A DNA stretch of 42,346 nt from Candidatus Pacearchaeota archaeon (GCA_017609915.1 JAFCDA010000003.1:1-42346); one strand, 5' to 3'. Numbered from the stretch's first letter, positions 27,820-37,544 are shown. The notes: a model not told the origin generated them from the letters alone. Translations and numbers: made by a program.

Positions 27820-30800
27820 ATGGTGATGAGAAAAAAAGAGAGGAAAACTGACTTCTCAGAGAAGTATATTCGGTGGTTTTCTCAATTAAATAACAAAGAT
27901 GTTCCACTTGTAGGTGGGAAAGGGGCAAGTTTATCTGAGATGTATAATAACAAATTTCCTGTTCCTCCTGGATATATGGTGACTTCTAAAGCTTTTGACT
28001 TTTTTTTAGAAAAAGAAAAATTAAAACCAGCAATTTCTGAGATTTTAAGTGTTGTTGATTTAGAAGATACAGAAGCATTAGAAAATGCATCTAAGAAAAT
28101 TAGGATGTTGATGGAAAGTAAAGAACTTCCTAAAGAACTTGAAGATGAAATTATTGAGTCATATCACTTCTTAAGTTCAGAAGAACTTAATGAAGAAGAA
28201 ATTTCTAAAGATGCTTTAAATATTTTAAGAAATGCACAAGAACCTATTTTTGTTTCTGTTCGTTCAAGTGCAACAACAGAAGATTTAGCTACTGCAAGTT
28301 TTGCAGGACAACAAGATAGTTTTCTTAATATTAAAGGAAGCGATAATTTAATTGAGCATATTAAAAAATGTTTTTCTTCTCTTTATACTTCAAGAGCAAT
28401 TTATTATAGAAATAAAAAAGGATTTAAAGAAGGAGAATCATTACTTGCAGTAGTTGTTCAAAAAATGGTTGATTCTGAAAAATCAGGGGTTGTGTTTTCT
28501 AGAAATCCTATGGACTTAAGTGAAGATATTATTATTGAAGCTGTTTTTGGATTAGGTGAAGGGATTGTTAGTGGAAGAATTCACCCAGATAATCATGTTG
28601 TTTCAAGAGATTTAAAAATTAAAAAAACTAAAGTTAGTGATAAGAAAATTGCTGTTGTTAGAAAAAGTAGTGGAAAAAATGCAGTTGTTGAATTAAGTCC
28701 TACGAAAAGTAAAGCCCAAGTTTTGACTAATGGGGAGGTTTTAGAGCTTGCTGATTATGCTATAAAACTTGAAAATCATTATAAAAAACCTCAAGATATT
28801 GAGTTTGCAATTGAAGAAAAAAAAGTTTATATTGTTCAGTCAAGGCCAATTACAACCCTTGATATAAAAGAGCAGATTGGAGAGATTACTGGAAAACCAA
28901 TTTTAGAAGGATTAGGTGCAAGTCCTGGAGTAGGAGTAGGGGTTGTAAAAATAATTGAAAATATTTCTGATTTACCTAAGATTAAGAAAGGAGATGTTTT
29001 AGTAACAAAAATGACTAATCCTGATATGGTAGTTAGTATGCAAAAATCAGTTGCAATTGTAACTGATGAAGGAGGAATGACTGCTCATGCGTCTATTGTT
29101 AGCAGAGAAATGGGTATTCCTGCAGTTGTTGGAACAAGACAAGCAACATCTTTATTAAAAGATGGAATGAAGATTACTGTTGATGGTTCAACAGGAAGAG
29201 TATTTGAAGGAGAAGTTGCTAAAACTTCTCAAGTAGAAATCAAACCTGCTGTTAAAACTCATAAAATTAAACTAAAAGTTATTGTTGATTTACCAGAATT
29301 TGCTGAAAGAGCAGCTGAATCTGAAGTTGAGCATATTGGTTTAACTAGGATAGAAGGAATGATTACAGAGTCTGGAAAACATCCTTTGCTTTTTGAAAAA
29401 CAAGATGAATTACATGAATATACAGAAATTTTGAAAAAAGGAATTACAAAACTTGTAGCACCTTTTGAATCTATTTGGATAAGAGCAAGTGATATTAGAA
29501 CAGATGAATTTAGTACATTAAAAGGAGCTCCTGAAAAAGAGATTAATCCAATGTTAGGTTTACATGGGATTAGATTTAGTTTAAAACACCCTAAAATATT
29601 ACAAGCAGAATTATTAGCTATTAAACAAGTTGCTGAGAAAAACACTGATAAAAAGTTTGGGATTATGTTTCCTCAGATTATTTCTATTGAAGAAGTTAAA
29701 AAAGCAAAAGAATATTTTAATGAAATCAAGACACATAATATGGAATTTGGAGTTATGATTGAAACTCCGGCAAGTGTTCAAATTATTGATGATATTTGCC
29801 CTTTGGTTGATTTTATTTCTTTTGGAACAAATGATTTAACTCAATATACTTTAGCTGTTGATAGAGGAGAAGACTTGGTCCAACATTTATATGATGAAAT
29901 ACATCCTGCTATTTTTTCTCAAATTGAAAAAGTTCTTGATTCTTGTAAAAAAAATAAAACAGAATCAAGTATTTGCGGACAAGCAGGAAGTAATAAGGAA
30001 ATGGTTGAATTTTTAATTAAAAAAGGAATTGATTCAATTTCTGTTAATGCAGATGCTGCTTATGAGATTTCTAATTTAATCAATCAAATGGAAGATTCTT
30101 ATAAGGTTTCAGAACCTGGAATAAAACAAGAAGAAGAAAGAATTGAAAAAAAGATAGAAGAAATAGATGAACCAAGAGAGGAGCCGAGAGTAGAACAAAG
30201 AATTGAAGAACCTAGTGTAGAACAAAGAGTAGAGCCAAAGCAGATAATAGAACCACAAGTAAATGATGAGTTTAAGATTCCTGAAGAAGATTGGAAAAGA
30301 TTGACTAGAAAAGAAAAAAGAAGATTTTTAAGAAAATTAAAGAAAAAGAAAAAAAAGCAAGAAAGACAACAAGCTATGGAACAAAAAGAACTAGTAGAAC
30401 CAGAAGAACAAAAATCAACCACAGAAGATCAAAACTTAACTGAGAATAAAGATATTGAGAAAAATAATATAGAAAATAAATCTCAACTCCCTCATCTTCC
30501 TAAACAAGATATTATTGATAGGCAAGATGTTGAAGATATTAAAGAAGATTATGAAGATAAACTTTTAGAAAATGTGCAAATTCCTGCTGAGATTGAAGAA
30601 CCAAAAGAACTTGAAAAAACAGAAGATTTACAAGAAAATATTGGAGCAGTTAAACCTTTTGATAGTCTTGATAGAATTGAAGATAAAGTCGAAGATATTA
30701 AGCAAGATGTTGAAGAAACTAAATTAGAAGAAATGCAAGAAAATAGGGAGATTGAGCAAAATATTGAAGCTGAAAGATTTGACTCTGAATCAAATCTTGA

Positions 30801-31122
30801 TAATATTGAAGAAGGAAGAGATAGGCAAGAACCTCAGGAAACACAAGAAGTACAAAAACCTGAAGAGCAAAACTTAACTGAGAATAAAGATATTGAGGAA
30901 AATATCAATAATATTAAACAAGAAAAAAGTATGGAAGAGAAGAGTGGAGGAATAGGGGATAAAGAGATAGAGGAAAATGATATAGACCAAGGGATAAGTG
31001 GGAAACCTGCAGTCCCAGAATCCATAGGGGTTTATAATCCTAATAATGAAGAAGATAATTCTCCTCAAAAAATGGAATATAGATTTGATGATGATGAGGA
31101 TATTTATAGTGATGTTTTTTAG
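27820..31122 (+). CDS. ppsA: Phosphoenolpyruvate synthase with ~330-aa charged C-terminal extension
   Basis: VPLVGGKGASLSEMYNNKFPVPPGYMVT, GGMTAHASIVSREMGIPAVVG, SFGTNDLTQYTLAVDRG, SSICGQAGSNKEMVEFLIKKGIDSISVN; tail rich in E/K/Q/I. Confidence 0.93.
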   Translation: MVMRKKERKTDFSEKYIRWFSQLNNKDVPLVGGKGASLSEMYNNKFPVPPGYMVTSKAFDFFLEKEKLKPAISEILSVVDLEDTEALENASKKIRMLMESKELPKELEDEIIESYHFLSSEELNEEEISKDALNILRNAQEPIFVSVRSSATTEDLATASFAGQQDSFLNIKGSDNLIEHIKKCFSSLYTSRAIYYRNKKGFKEGESLLAVVVQKMVDSEKSGVVFSRNPMDLSEDIIIEAVFGLGEGIVSGRIHPDNHVVSRDLKIKKTKVSDKKIAVVRKSSGKNAVVELSPTKSKAQVLTNGEVLELADYAIKLENHYKKPQDIEFAIEEKKVYIVQSRPITTLDIKEQIGEITGKPILEGLGASPGVGVGVVKIIENISDLPKIKKGDVLVTKMTNPDMVVSMQKSVAIVTDEGGMTAHASIVSREMGIPAVVGTRQATSLLKDGMKITVDGSTGRVFEGEVAKTSQVEIKPAVKTHKIKLKVIVDLPEFAERAAESEVEHIGLTRIEGMITESGKHPLLFEKQDELHEYTEILKKGITKLVAPFESIWIRASDIRTDEFSTLKGAPEKEINPMLGLHGIRFSLKHPKILQAELLAIKQVAEKNTDKKFGIMFPQIISIEEVKKAKEYFNEIKTHNMEFGVMIETPASVQIIDDICPLVDFISFGTNDLTQYTLAVDRGEDLVQHLYDEIHPAIFSQIEKVLDSCKKNKTESSICGQAGSNKEMVEFLIKKGIDSISVNADAAYEISNLINQMEDSYKVSEPGIKQEEERIEKKIEEIDEPREEPRVEQRIEEPSVEQRVEPKQIIEPQVNDEFKIPEEDWKRLTRKEKRRFLRKLKKKKKKQERQQAMEQKELVEPEEQKSTTEDQNLTENKDIEKNNIENKSQLPHLPKQDIIDRQDVEDIKEDYEDKLLENVQIPAEIEEPKELEKTEDLQENIGAVKPFDSLDRIEDKVEDIKQDVEETKLEEMQENREIEQNIEAERFDSESNLDNIEEGRDRQEPQETQEVQKPEEQNLTENKDIEENINNIKQEKSMEEKSGGIGDKEIEENDIDQGISGKPAVPESIGVYNPNNEEDNSPQKMEYRFDDDEDIYSDVF

Positions 31123-31156
31123 GAATATTTATAAACTATAGTCACCCTATAGTCTT

Positions 31157-31405
31157 ATGGTAACAACAATTCAGCTTAATGAAAATGTAAAAAAAGAGTT
31201 AGATAAATTTAATTCTGGTAAAGAAACTTATGAGCAGATTATTTTAAATCTTATGGATATTGCTGAAGAAAATAAAAGAAAACAAGAAGAATTATTAATT
31301 GAAGGATATAAGGAAATGGCTGAAGAAAGTCTGAAGATAGCTAAAGAATTTGAAGCAATAGAAAATTTAGATGAATGGGAATGGAATGAAAATGGAGATA
31401 AATAA
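31157..31405 (+). CDS. Putative antitoxin of a MazF-type TA pair
   Basis: Small acidic protein MVTTIQLNENVKKELDKFNSGKETYEQIILNLM..., overlapping downstream MazF-like ORF. Confidence 0.65.
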   Translation: MVTTIQLNENVKKELDKFNSGKETYEQIILNLMDIAEENKRKQEELLIEGYKEMAEESLKIAKEFEAIENLDEWEWNENGDK

Positions 31406-31739
31406 AGGAGATATTTTTCTTGCTAATTTAGAGCCAATAAAAGGGCATGAACAAGGGAGGATAAGGCCTGTATTGATTATTCAAAATAATCTTGGAAACA
31501 GAACAAGTCCTGTAACAATTATTACCTCAATAACTTCAAGGAAATATTCTAAGGAATTTGCAACAAATGTTGATATTAAAAAAGAAGATTCTGGTTTAAA
31601 GGTAGATTCAACAGTCTTGTTAAATCAAATCAGAACAATAGACAAAACAAGAATTATTAATAAAATAAGTTCTTTAAATGAATTTGTTATGAGAAAGGTT
31701 GATTTAGCTATTAGGATTAGTTTAGGTTTGGATTTATAG
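31386..31739 (+). CDS. MazF/PemK-family toxin (endoribonuclease)
   Basis: INKGDIFLANLEPIKGHEQGRIRPVLIIQNNLGNRTSPVTIITSIT..; in-frame ATGs at 31371, 31386 and 31392. Confidence 0.82.
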   Translation: MKMEINKGDIFLANLEPIKGHEQGRIRPVLIIQNNLGNRTSPVTIITSITSRKYSKEFATNVDIKKEDSGLKVDSTVLLNQIRTIDKTRIINKISSLNEFVMRKVDLAIRISLGLDL

Positions 31740-31761
31740 TGATGTTTTTTAGAGGATTATT

Positions 31762-32682
31762 TTATATCTTAGTTATTATTTCAACAACATCTTCATCTTT
31801 TAAAACATGTGTTAATCCTACTGTTTGATTTGGAAATTTTGAACTTGGTCCTGTTAATTTAGCTGATTTGAATTCCTTAAGCAAATCTTTATGGATTTTT
31901 TCTACAAAATTTTTTATAGTTGAACCATGTTCTAATATTATTGGCTCTTTATCTTTTTTATCAATAGTAAAAACCTTAATAAGATTACTCATTTTCCATA
32001 ATTCTTCCCCGAACTTGTTTAAACTATCATTATTAACAGAAAGCCCCAACACAGTTTTGTTTGAAAACCTTTTTTTTAGTTTTTTTAGGTTTTCTTTTGC
32101 TCCTTTTAAATCTATTTTATTTCCAATTATTAATTGTATATTTGCTTTTTCAAGTTCTTTTACTATTTTTTCAAATTCTTTTAATGATGTTGATAAATCA
32201 TGCATTAAAATTATTCCATCTGTATTTTTTATAATTCCAATTAATCTTTTACCTCCGCCCACATCTTCTCCTGCGCCTTCAACAATTCCAGGAAGATCAA
32301 CAATTTGGAAATATGCTCCATTAATGTTTACAACTCCTGGAATAGGTTTTAGGGTTGTAAAAGCATATGCTGCGACTTTTGTCTGAAGTCCTGAGAACTT
32401 TTTTATTAAAGAGCTTTTTCCTACACTTGGATATCCAACTAAAACAAACTGTCTAATCCCTTGTCTTTTAACTCCTAACCAATCTTGATGTTTTACATTT
32501 GATTTTGTTTTTGTTTTCTTTATTTCTTCTATTAACCATTGCCTTATTTTTACATAAGGGCCTGCATTAAAGTTAGGAAGTTCATCTTGAATTTTTTTTA
32601 TTTCATTAAGTTTTGGTTTTCCATCTAGATTTATTAATCTTTTCTTGATTTTCTGCATTTGTATTAAGTGTGGTAGTGCCAT
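31762..32682 (-). CDS. DRG/OBG-type GTPase with TGS domain
   Basis: VLVGYPSVGKSSLIKKFSG, TTLKPIPGVVNINGAYFQIVDLPGIVEGA, IIGNKID; C-terminal TGS-like FPNQTVGLTHVLKDEDVVEI. Confidence 0.9.
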   Translation of the reverse strand: MALPHLIQMQKIKKRLINLDGKPKLNEIKKIQDELPNFNAGPYVKIRQWLIEEIKKTKTKSNVKHQDWLGVKRQGIRQFVLVGYPSVGKSSLIKKFSGLQTKVAAYAFTTLKPIPGVVNINGAYFQIVDLPGIVEGAGEDVGGGKRLIGIIKNTDGIILMHDLSTSLKEFEKIVKELEKANIQLIIGNKIDLKGAKENLKKLKKRFSNKTVLGLSVNNDSLNKFGEELWKMSNLIKVFTIDKKDKEPIILEHGSTIKNFVEKIHKDLLKEFKSAKLTGPSSKFPNQTVGLTHVLKDEDVVEIITKI

Positions 32683-32683
32683 T

Positions 32684-33205
32684 TTATTTTAATCTCGCAT
32701 AAATACAATCATCTAAGTACTCACCATCCTTAAATTTATTTTTTCTTAAAACTCCTTCAAGTTTATATCCTGCCTTTTCAAGAGCTTTTCTTGAACCTTT
32801 GTTAAAAGTTCTAGTAAAACACCAAATCCTCTTTAATTTATATTTCCTAAAAGCATAATCAGTAATTAGTTTAATTGCCTTGCTTCCTATTCCTTTCCCC
32901 CTAAAATCTTTATGAATACAATATCCAATTTCAGCTTTATGTTTTGTATATTTTAGATTTAATATTTCTACTAAAATGTGTCCCACACATTTTCCATCCA
33001 CTTCTATAGCAAATTTTTCAACCCCTGATTTCTTTTTCTTTAATTCTAAAATATCTTTTTTAATCCCGTTTCTAACTTCCTTAACAGTTTTTGGTGTACT
33101 CATAAAGTTCCTTCTAGCTTCTTTATCCTGCTCACACTCAAAAAAGACTTTAGCATCGGAAAGTCTGGCATGCCTTAAAATAATTCCTTTTCCTTTTAGT
33201 TTCAT
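32684..33205 (-). CDS. GNAT N-acetyltransferase (RimJ/RimL-like)
   Basis: IGYCIHKDFRGKGIGSKAIKLITDYAFRKYKLKRIWCFTRTFNKGSRKALEKAGYKLEGVLRKNKF; start at 33205 overlaps the ABC gene stop, preferred over 33235. Confidence 0.88.
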   Translation of the reverse strand: MKLKGKGIILRHARLSDAKVFFECEQDKEARRNFMSTPKTVKEVRNGIKKDILELKKKKSGVEKFAIEVDGKCVGHILVEILNLKYTKHKAEIGYCIHKDFRGKGIGSKAIKLITDYAFRKYKLKRIWCFTRTFNKGSRKALEKAGYKLEGVLRKNKFKDGEYLDDCIYARLK

Positions 33206-35007
33206 TTTATATACCCACCTTTCTGTAAATTCCAAAGATGTTTATATTCTCCTTCTTGTCTGATTAAATCTTTATGTTTGCCCATTTGAACTATTTTTCC
33301 TTTTTTCATTACAATTATCTTATCAGCATGCATAATTGTTGATAATCTGTGTGCGATTATGATTGATGTTCTTCCTTGCATAAGCTTTGCTAAATCTGCT
33401 TGAATTTCATGTTCTGTTTGACTATCTAATGAAGATGTTGCTTCATCTAAGACTAAGATTTTCTTATCTGCAAGTATTGCTCTTGCTATACTTACTCTTT
33501 GTTTTTCTCCACCAGATAATTTTACTCCTCTTTCTCCAACAATTGTCTTTTCCTTTTTTGGAAAATCTTTAATCATCTTATCTAGTTGTGCAAACTTCAT
33601 TGCCCTTATAACTTCTTTTTTTGTTGCGTCTGGTTTTGAAAATGCAATATTATTATAAATAGTATCATCAAATAACATACATTCTTGAGGAACAATTGAC
33701 ATCTCTTTTCTTAAAGATTCTTGCTTAACTTCCCTAATATTTTGGAGGTCTATTAAAACTGATCCGGAATCAACATCATATAATCTATAAAGCAAATTTA
33801 CTAGAGTAGATTTACCACATCCAGAATGCCCAACTAAAGCATATTTCTTATTTTTAGGAACTTTTAAATTAAATTTTCTAAACATTTTTCTTTTTCCATA
33901 ATTAAAATCAATATTTTTAAATTCAACTTCTCCTTGTGTTATTTTTAATTTTTTAGCATCTGGATTATCTTTAATTTCCTGCTCTATTTTAGCATATTGA
34001 AATAATGATTCAAAATCAACCATTGCCTTGTAATACTGCCTTGTTCCATGAACAAAACCCCACAATGGTCCTGCAATATTTCCATAAATAGTGTATATAA
34101 AAACAACATCCCCAATACTAAGTGCTCCTTCTAAGAATTCTATCATTGGAAAATAAATTAAAAAGAAAAGTCCAAGACCAAGAATAAGAAGTTGTCCAGC
34201 AGTTAATTGACTAAAAAAGTTTTCATATCTAACAAAGGTTTTTTTAGAATTTTCACTTAATTTTTTAAATTTAGATTGAACCTTTTTTTCTTTACCAAAA
34301 TATCTTATAGAATCTATATTCATTAAAAAATCAGCAATGTTTGATTTTTCTATATCTTCTGTTTTATAATTAATTGCCCCAAGTGGTTTTGATTTATTTT
34401 GAGTATAAATACTATACCCAATAAATAATATGGCTGTTAAAAATATTACAAGTGCAGGAATTAAATTAAAATAAATTAAAGAAGCTGAAACAAGTATTAA
34501 TTGAAAAATTAAAGGGGCTGTATTAAATATTATAACATCATTCATTCTTTCAATCCCGCCTGCTCCCCTAATGATTCTTGAAATTAAACTTCCTGTTTTA
34601 TGTGTTGTATGAAAACTATGTGAGAGGTTTATAATGTGATCAAAAAATTTTCTTTTTAAATCTACAGTCATTTTACCAGAAAGATTAATTGCCATACGGA
34701 TTTGAGTAAAATTAAGAATAATTCTTATAATTAAAGAACTAAAAAAGACCCCAACTACAATCAACAAAATATTAATATATGCCTGGGAAGTCATAATCCC
34801 ATTTGCAAACTCTGTCCCATTGTCAATAACAACTTTAAATAAGAATTTCTCAACAACATAAGTTACAGCTATAATAAAAGTGATAAAAAGAGTGAAAATT
34901 GTTTGAGTTTTGTATTTTTTTAAAAAACTCCAGTATACACTAAGATTATACTTAGTATCAATTTCTTTCTTGTATTTTTTCTTGTTTATTTTTGATTTTT
35001 TTACCAT
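33202..35007 (-). CDS. ABC exporter, fused permease/ATPase
   Basis: Walker A GHSGCGKSTLVNLLYRLYD, LSGGEKQRVSIARAIL signature, Walker B ILVLDEATSSLD; 6 TM N-terminal region. Confidence 0.93.
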   Translation of the reverse strand: MVKKSKINKKKYKKEIDTKYNLSVYWSFLKKYKTQTIFTLFITFIIAVTYVVEKFLFKVVIDNGTEFANGIMTSQAYINILLIVVGVFFSSLIIRIILNFTQIRMAINLSGKMTVDLKRKFFDHIINLSHSFHTTHKTGSLISRIIRGAGGIERMNDVIIFNTAPLIFQLILVSASLIYFNLIPALVIFLTAILFIGYSIYTQNKSKPLGAINYKTEDIEKSNIADFLMNIDSIRYFGKEKKVQSKFKKLSENSKKTFVRYENFFSQLTAGQLLILGLGLFFLIYFPMIEFLEGALSIGDVVFIYTIYGNIAGPLWGFVHGTRQYYKAMVDFESLFQYAKIEQEIKDNPDAKKLKITQGEVEFKNIDFNYGKRKMFRKFNLKVPKNKKYALVGHSGCGKSTLVNLLYRLYDVDSGSVLIDLQNIREVKQESLRKEMSIVPQECMLFDDTIYNNIAFSKPDATKKEVIRAMKFAQLDKMIKDFPKKEKTIVGERGVKLSGGEKQRVSIARAILADKKILVLDEATSSLDSQTEHEIQADLAKLMQGRTSIIIAHRLSTIMHADKIIVMKKGKIVQMGKHKDLIRQEGEYKHLWNLQKGGYIK

Positions 35008-35423
35008 TTTCGTATTTTTACAGTTCTCCCTTAGAGTTTAGATAAATTAGTAAAAAATAGATAAACCTCTAAGAAAGACATTCAAGCTATATGCCCTAAA
35101 AAATAATAGGCTAAGTACTTGAACTTGCAGTATGATGAATAAATATAATACAGGGTATTTAAAATTTTTGGTTTTTTGGGGCATTTTAGGTCATATATTT
35201 GGCATTATATACTTTACAGTACCTTATTTTACGTGTCTTTTGTTTATAAATTTATGTTTGTCGTCGATAAACAGTAGAAAGATTTATATACTTGGCCTTC
35301 TTTTATGATATTAGTTCTAAATACATTTATATATTTGTTTTACATTTGTTTTTTAGCTAATATCAAAAAATTCGCTATGAAAACGAATTTTAGGATTTCC
35401 AAAACATTTGGTATATTTTGAAT

Positions 35424-35537
35424 ATGGAAGATTTTGGCAATATTTTTCAAGCAAATGAAAGAATTCTTAAAGATTATGAAATATCTGATTCTGAAGATGA
35501 AGAAGGCGACTTAGAGGATAGAGAAGAAGATGAATAG
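35424..35537 (+). CDS. Very small acidic protein (37 aa), not in supplied track
   Basis: MEDFGNIFQANERILKDYEISDSEDEEGDLEDREEDE*. Confidence 0.35.
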   Translation: MEDFGNIFQANERILKDYEISDSEDEEGDLEDREEDE

Positions 35538-35632
35538 AGCCTTAATTACTTACTTCTTTATTTGTCGCCACTACACAATAACACCATAATGCAAGGGTTT
35601 ATAAATGGGTTTTATGTTGGAATATTAAGAAA

Positions 35633-36424
35633 ATGGTTACAACATATGAAGAAATAAACGGAAAATTAGATGTTTATCAACCTTACTTTGAAGCTCATGA
35701 AGAAGCTAAAAAGAATCGTGTAAATGATAGAACAAGACAATTAACTGCTTTCTTAACTAATGATAGATATCAACAAGAATTTTTTATGGATTATAATAGA
35801 TCAAAACCTGTTGATTTTAGAGCTCCATTAAAAGAAAAAACAAAGATAGAAAAGGAATCATTAGATGATTATATTTCACATAATCCTGTAAACTTTATTC
35901 TTAGAGAAGCTCCTGAACAAGATTTAATAAGTAATGGCCGTTTTATTCCTGGATTAAATTCACTTATAGAAGTTATCAGACCTATAACTAATTGTACAGG
36001 GGATGATGCAGATATACACAATAGGATAAGTCGTTTAAGACAAACAAAAGATACTATGGCAAAGACTATTAAAAAAAGAGATATTGGGCAAATGAAGGCA
36101 TATACCTCTACATTTTATGAGAATTATTTAAATGAACCTGCAAATAATGTATCAGAAGAAGAAAAAAGAATTACAAAAGCTGTAATAGATGCAAGTCCAA
36201 ATTTTGTTCCTGAATTTTATGGTAAAAGAAGTGAGGAAGTTTCATATGGTCTTGCTGTAGAATTAGAAGGAAAAAAGCCAGATTATTTAACAGCTATGAT
36301 TGCAAATAAATATAGAGATGCAGATGGTAATAACCTACCAATTCAAGATAATTTTACAAAATTTATGGTTAAATATAAAACTAAAGCACAAAAAGAAGCA
36401 GAAAGAGAAGACCCTTATATTTAA
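35633..36424 (+). CDS. Hypothetical protein (263 aa)
   Basis: Intact ORF, no family recognised. Confidence 0.65.
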   Translation: MVTTYEEINGKLDVYQPYFEAHEEAKKNRVNDRTRQLTAFLTNDRYQQEFFMDYNRSKPVDFRAPLKEKTKIEKESLDDYISHNPVNFILREAPEQDLISNGRFIPGLNSLIEVIRPITNCTGDDADIHNRISRLRQTKDTMAKTIKKRDIGQMKAYTSTFYENYLNEPANNVSEEEKRITKAVIDASPNFVPEFYGKRSEEVSYGLAVELEGKKPDYLTAMIANKYRDADGNNLPIQDNFTKFMVKYKTKAQKEAEREDPYI

Positions 36425-36458
36425 TTAGATTTTTAATTTATTTCTTAATTTTATTTTT

Positions 36459-36548
36459 GGTATCTCTATAAATCTTAAGTTTTGAAGAAGAGTGTAACTT
36501 AAACATATCATCTGTATCTCTCTCCATACATATAAAATATTGATATTT
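36459..36548. repeat. Dispersed intergenic element P (end-associated type)
   Basis: GTATCTCTATAAATCTTAAGTTTTGAAGAAGAGTGTAAC...CATCTGTATCTCTCTCCATACATATAAAATATTGATATT. Confidence 0.65.
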
Positions 36549-36562
36549 TTAGTTTTATAGAA

Positions 36563-37519
36563 TTATTGTATAATATTATCAATTAGCTTTAAAACTACTT
36601 TAAAGAAGTTTTCTGCTTTTTGCTGCCAAACATCAATAACATCTCCATCAAGATTCTTTATTTCTCCATGGGTTATGCTTTTGTGTAATTTATGTAACTC
36701 ACTTAAATCTGTAACATATCTCATTTTTAAAAGTCTTTTATCTACAAAATGTTGTTTTAATAAGATAGCTATGTGTTCTGGGCTTGGTGGAAGAACTTTT
36801 ACAGCCATTAATAATGCTTGTGCAGAATCTACCATTGCCCAATAACATCCTTCTATTGCTCCAATTTCTGCTAATCTGCTCCTTATAATATGTCCAGTAA
36901 CTCTGTTTAAACAAGTAAAAGTTGCTTCAGGAGTTGACTTAATTTTTCCTTCTTGTAAAAGTATTTTAAGAGGTTTGAAAAACCCTCCAAAATCTATAAG
37001 TGTTTCTCCATATCTTATTATATTAATTACTGTTGGGTCTCCTCTTGTTAAATCTTGCCACCAAGTTGTTAATTTAACTGTATTAATATGCAAATCTTTT
37101 TTATATGGATTTGATTGTACTAATTTTCCTAATTCTTCCCTATACCACGCAATTAATGTTTCATCAAAATTTACTGTTGCATCATCTACAATTAAAACAA
37201 TATCAATGTCAGAACTAAGTATACTCTGTCCTTTTGTTTGACTTCCAAACAAAACAATAGATTTAATTAATTTATCAAATCTTTGATAAGCCTTTTCTGC
37301 AAAATCCATTGCAATATCTCTTTCTGATTTAAGTTTTAATGAAGGAACATTTTTTGTACTAGTTTTTGGGGTTGTTTTTTTATGAGTTTTAATTTGTTTT
37401 TTTCTTGGTTTTTTATGAGTTTTTGATTTTTCTAAACTCTTTATGATTTTACGCCCTATAGTCTTATGAGCTTTAGATTTCTTACTATGTTCTTCTTTAG
37501 AAGTTTTTTCTTTTTCCAT
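36563..37519 (-). CDS. MNT-type nucleotidyltransferase with Lys-rich N-terminal tail
   Basis: SIVLFGSQTKGQSILSSDIDIVLIVDD; GGFFKPLKILLQEGKIKSTPEA aligns with GGFLPWKLLLKMGKIKPSPEA of 21675-23486. Confidence 0.75.
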   Translation of the reverse strand: MEKEKTSKEEHSKKSKAHKTIGRKIIKSLEKSKTHKKPRKKQIKTHKKTTPKTSTKNVPSLKLKSERDIAMDFAEKAYQRFDKLIKSIVLFGSQTKGQSILSSDIDIVLIVDDATVNFDETLIAWYREELGKLVQSNPYKKDLHINTVKLTTWWQDLTRGDPTVINIIRYGETLIDFGGFFKPLKILLQEGKIKSTPEATFTCLNRVTGHIIRSRLAEIGAIEGCYWAMVDSAQALLMAVKVLPPSPEHIAILLKQHFVDKRLLKMRYVTDLSELHKLHKSITHGEIKNLDGDVIDVWQQKAENFFKVVLKLIDNIIQ

Positions 37520-37544
37520 TTTCCTCTTTTTTGTATTTTATTTA

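Noticed and set aside
29259-31068. Minus-strand ORFs opposite PEP synthase (29259-29645, 30099-30422, 30834-31068)
   Set aside because: Ser/Phe-rich antisense of Glu/Lys-rich coding sequence.
31868-33572. Plus-strand ORFs opposite the GTPase, GNAT and ABC genes
   Set aside because: Antisense shadow ORFs; sense products are recognisable families.
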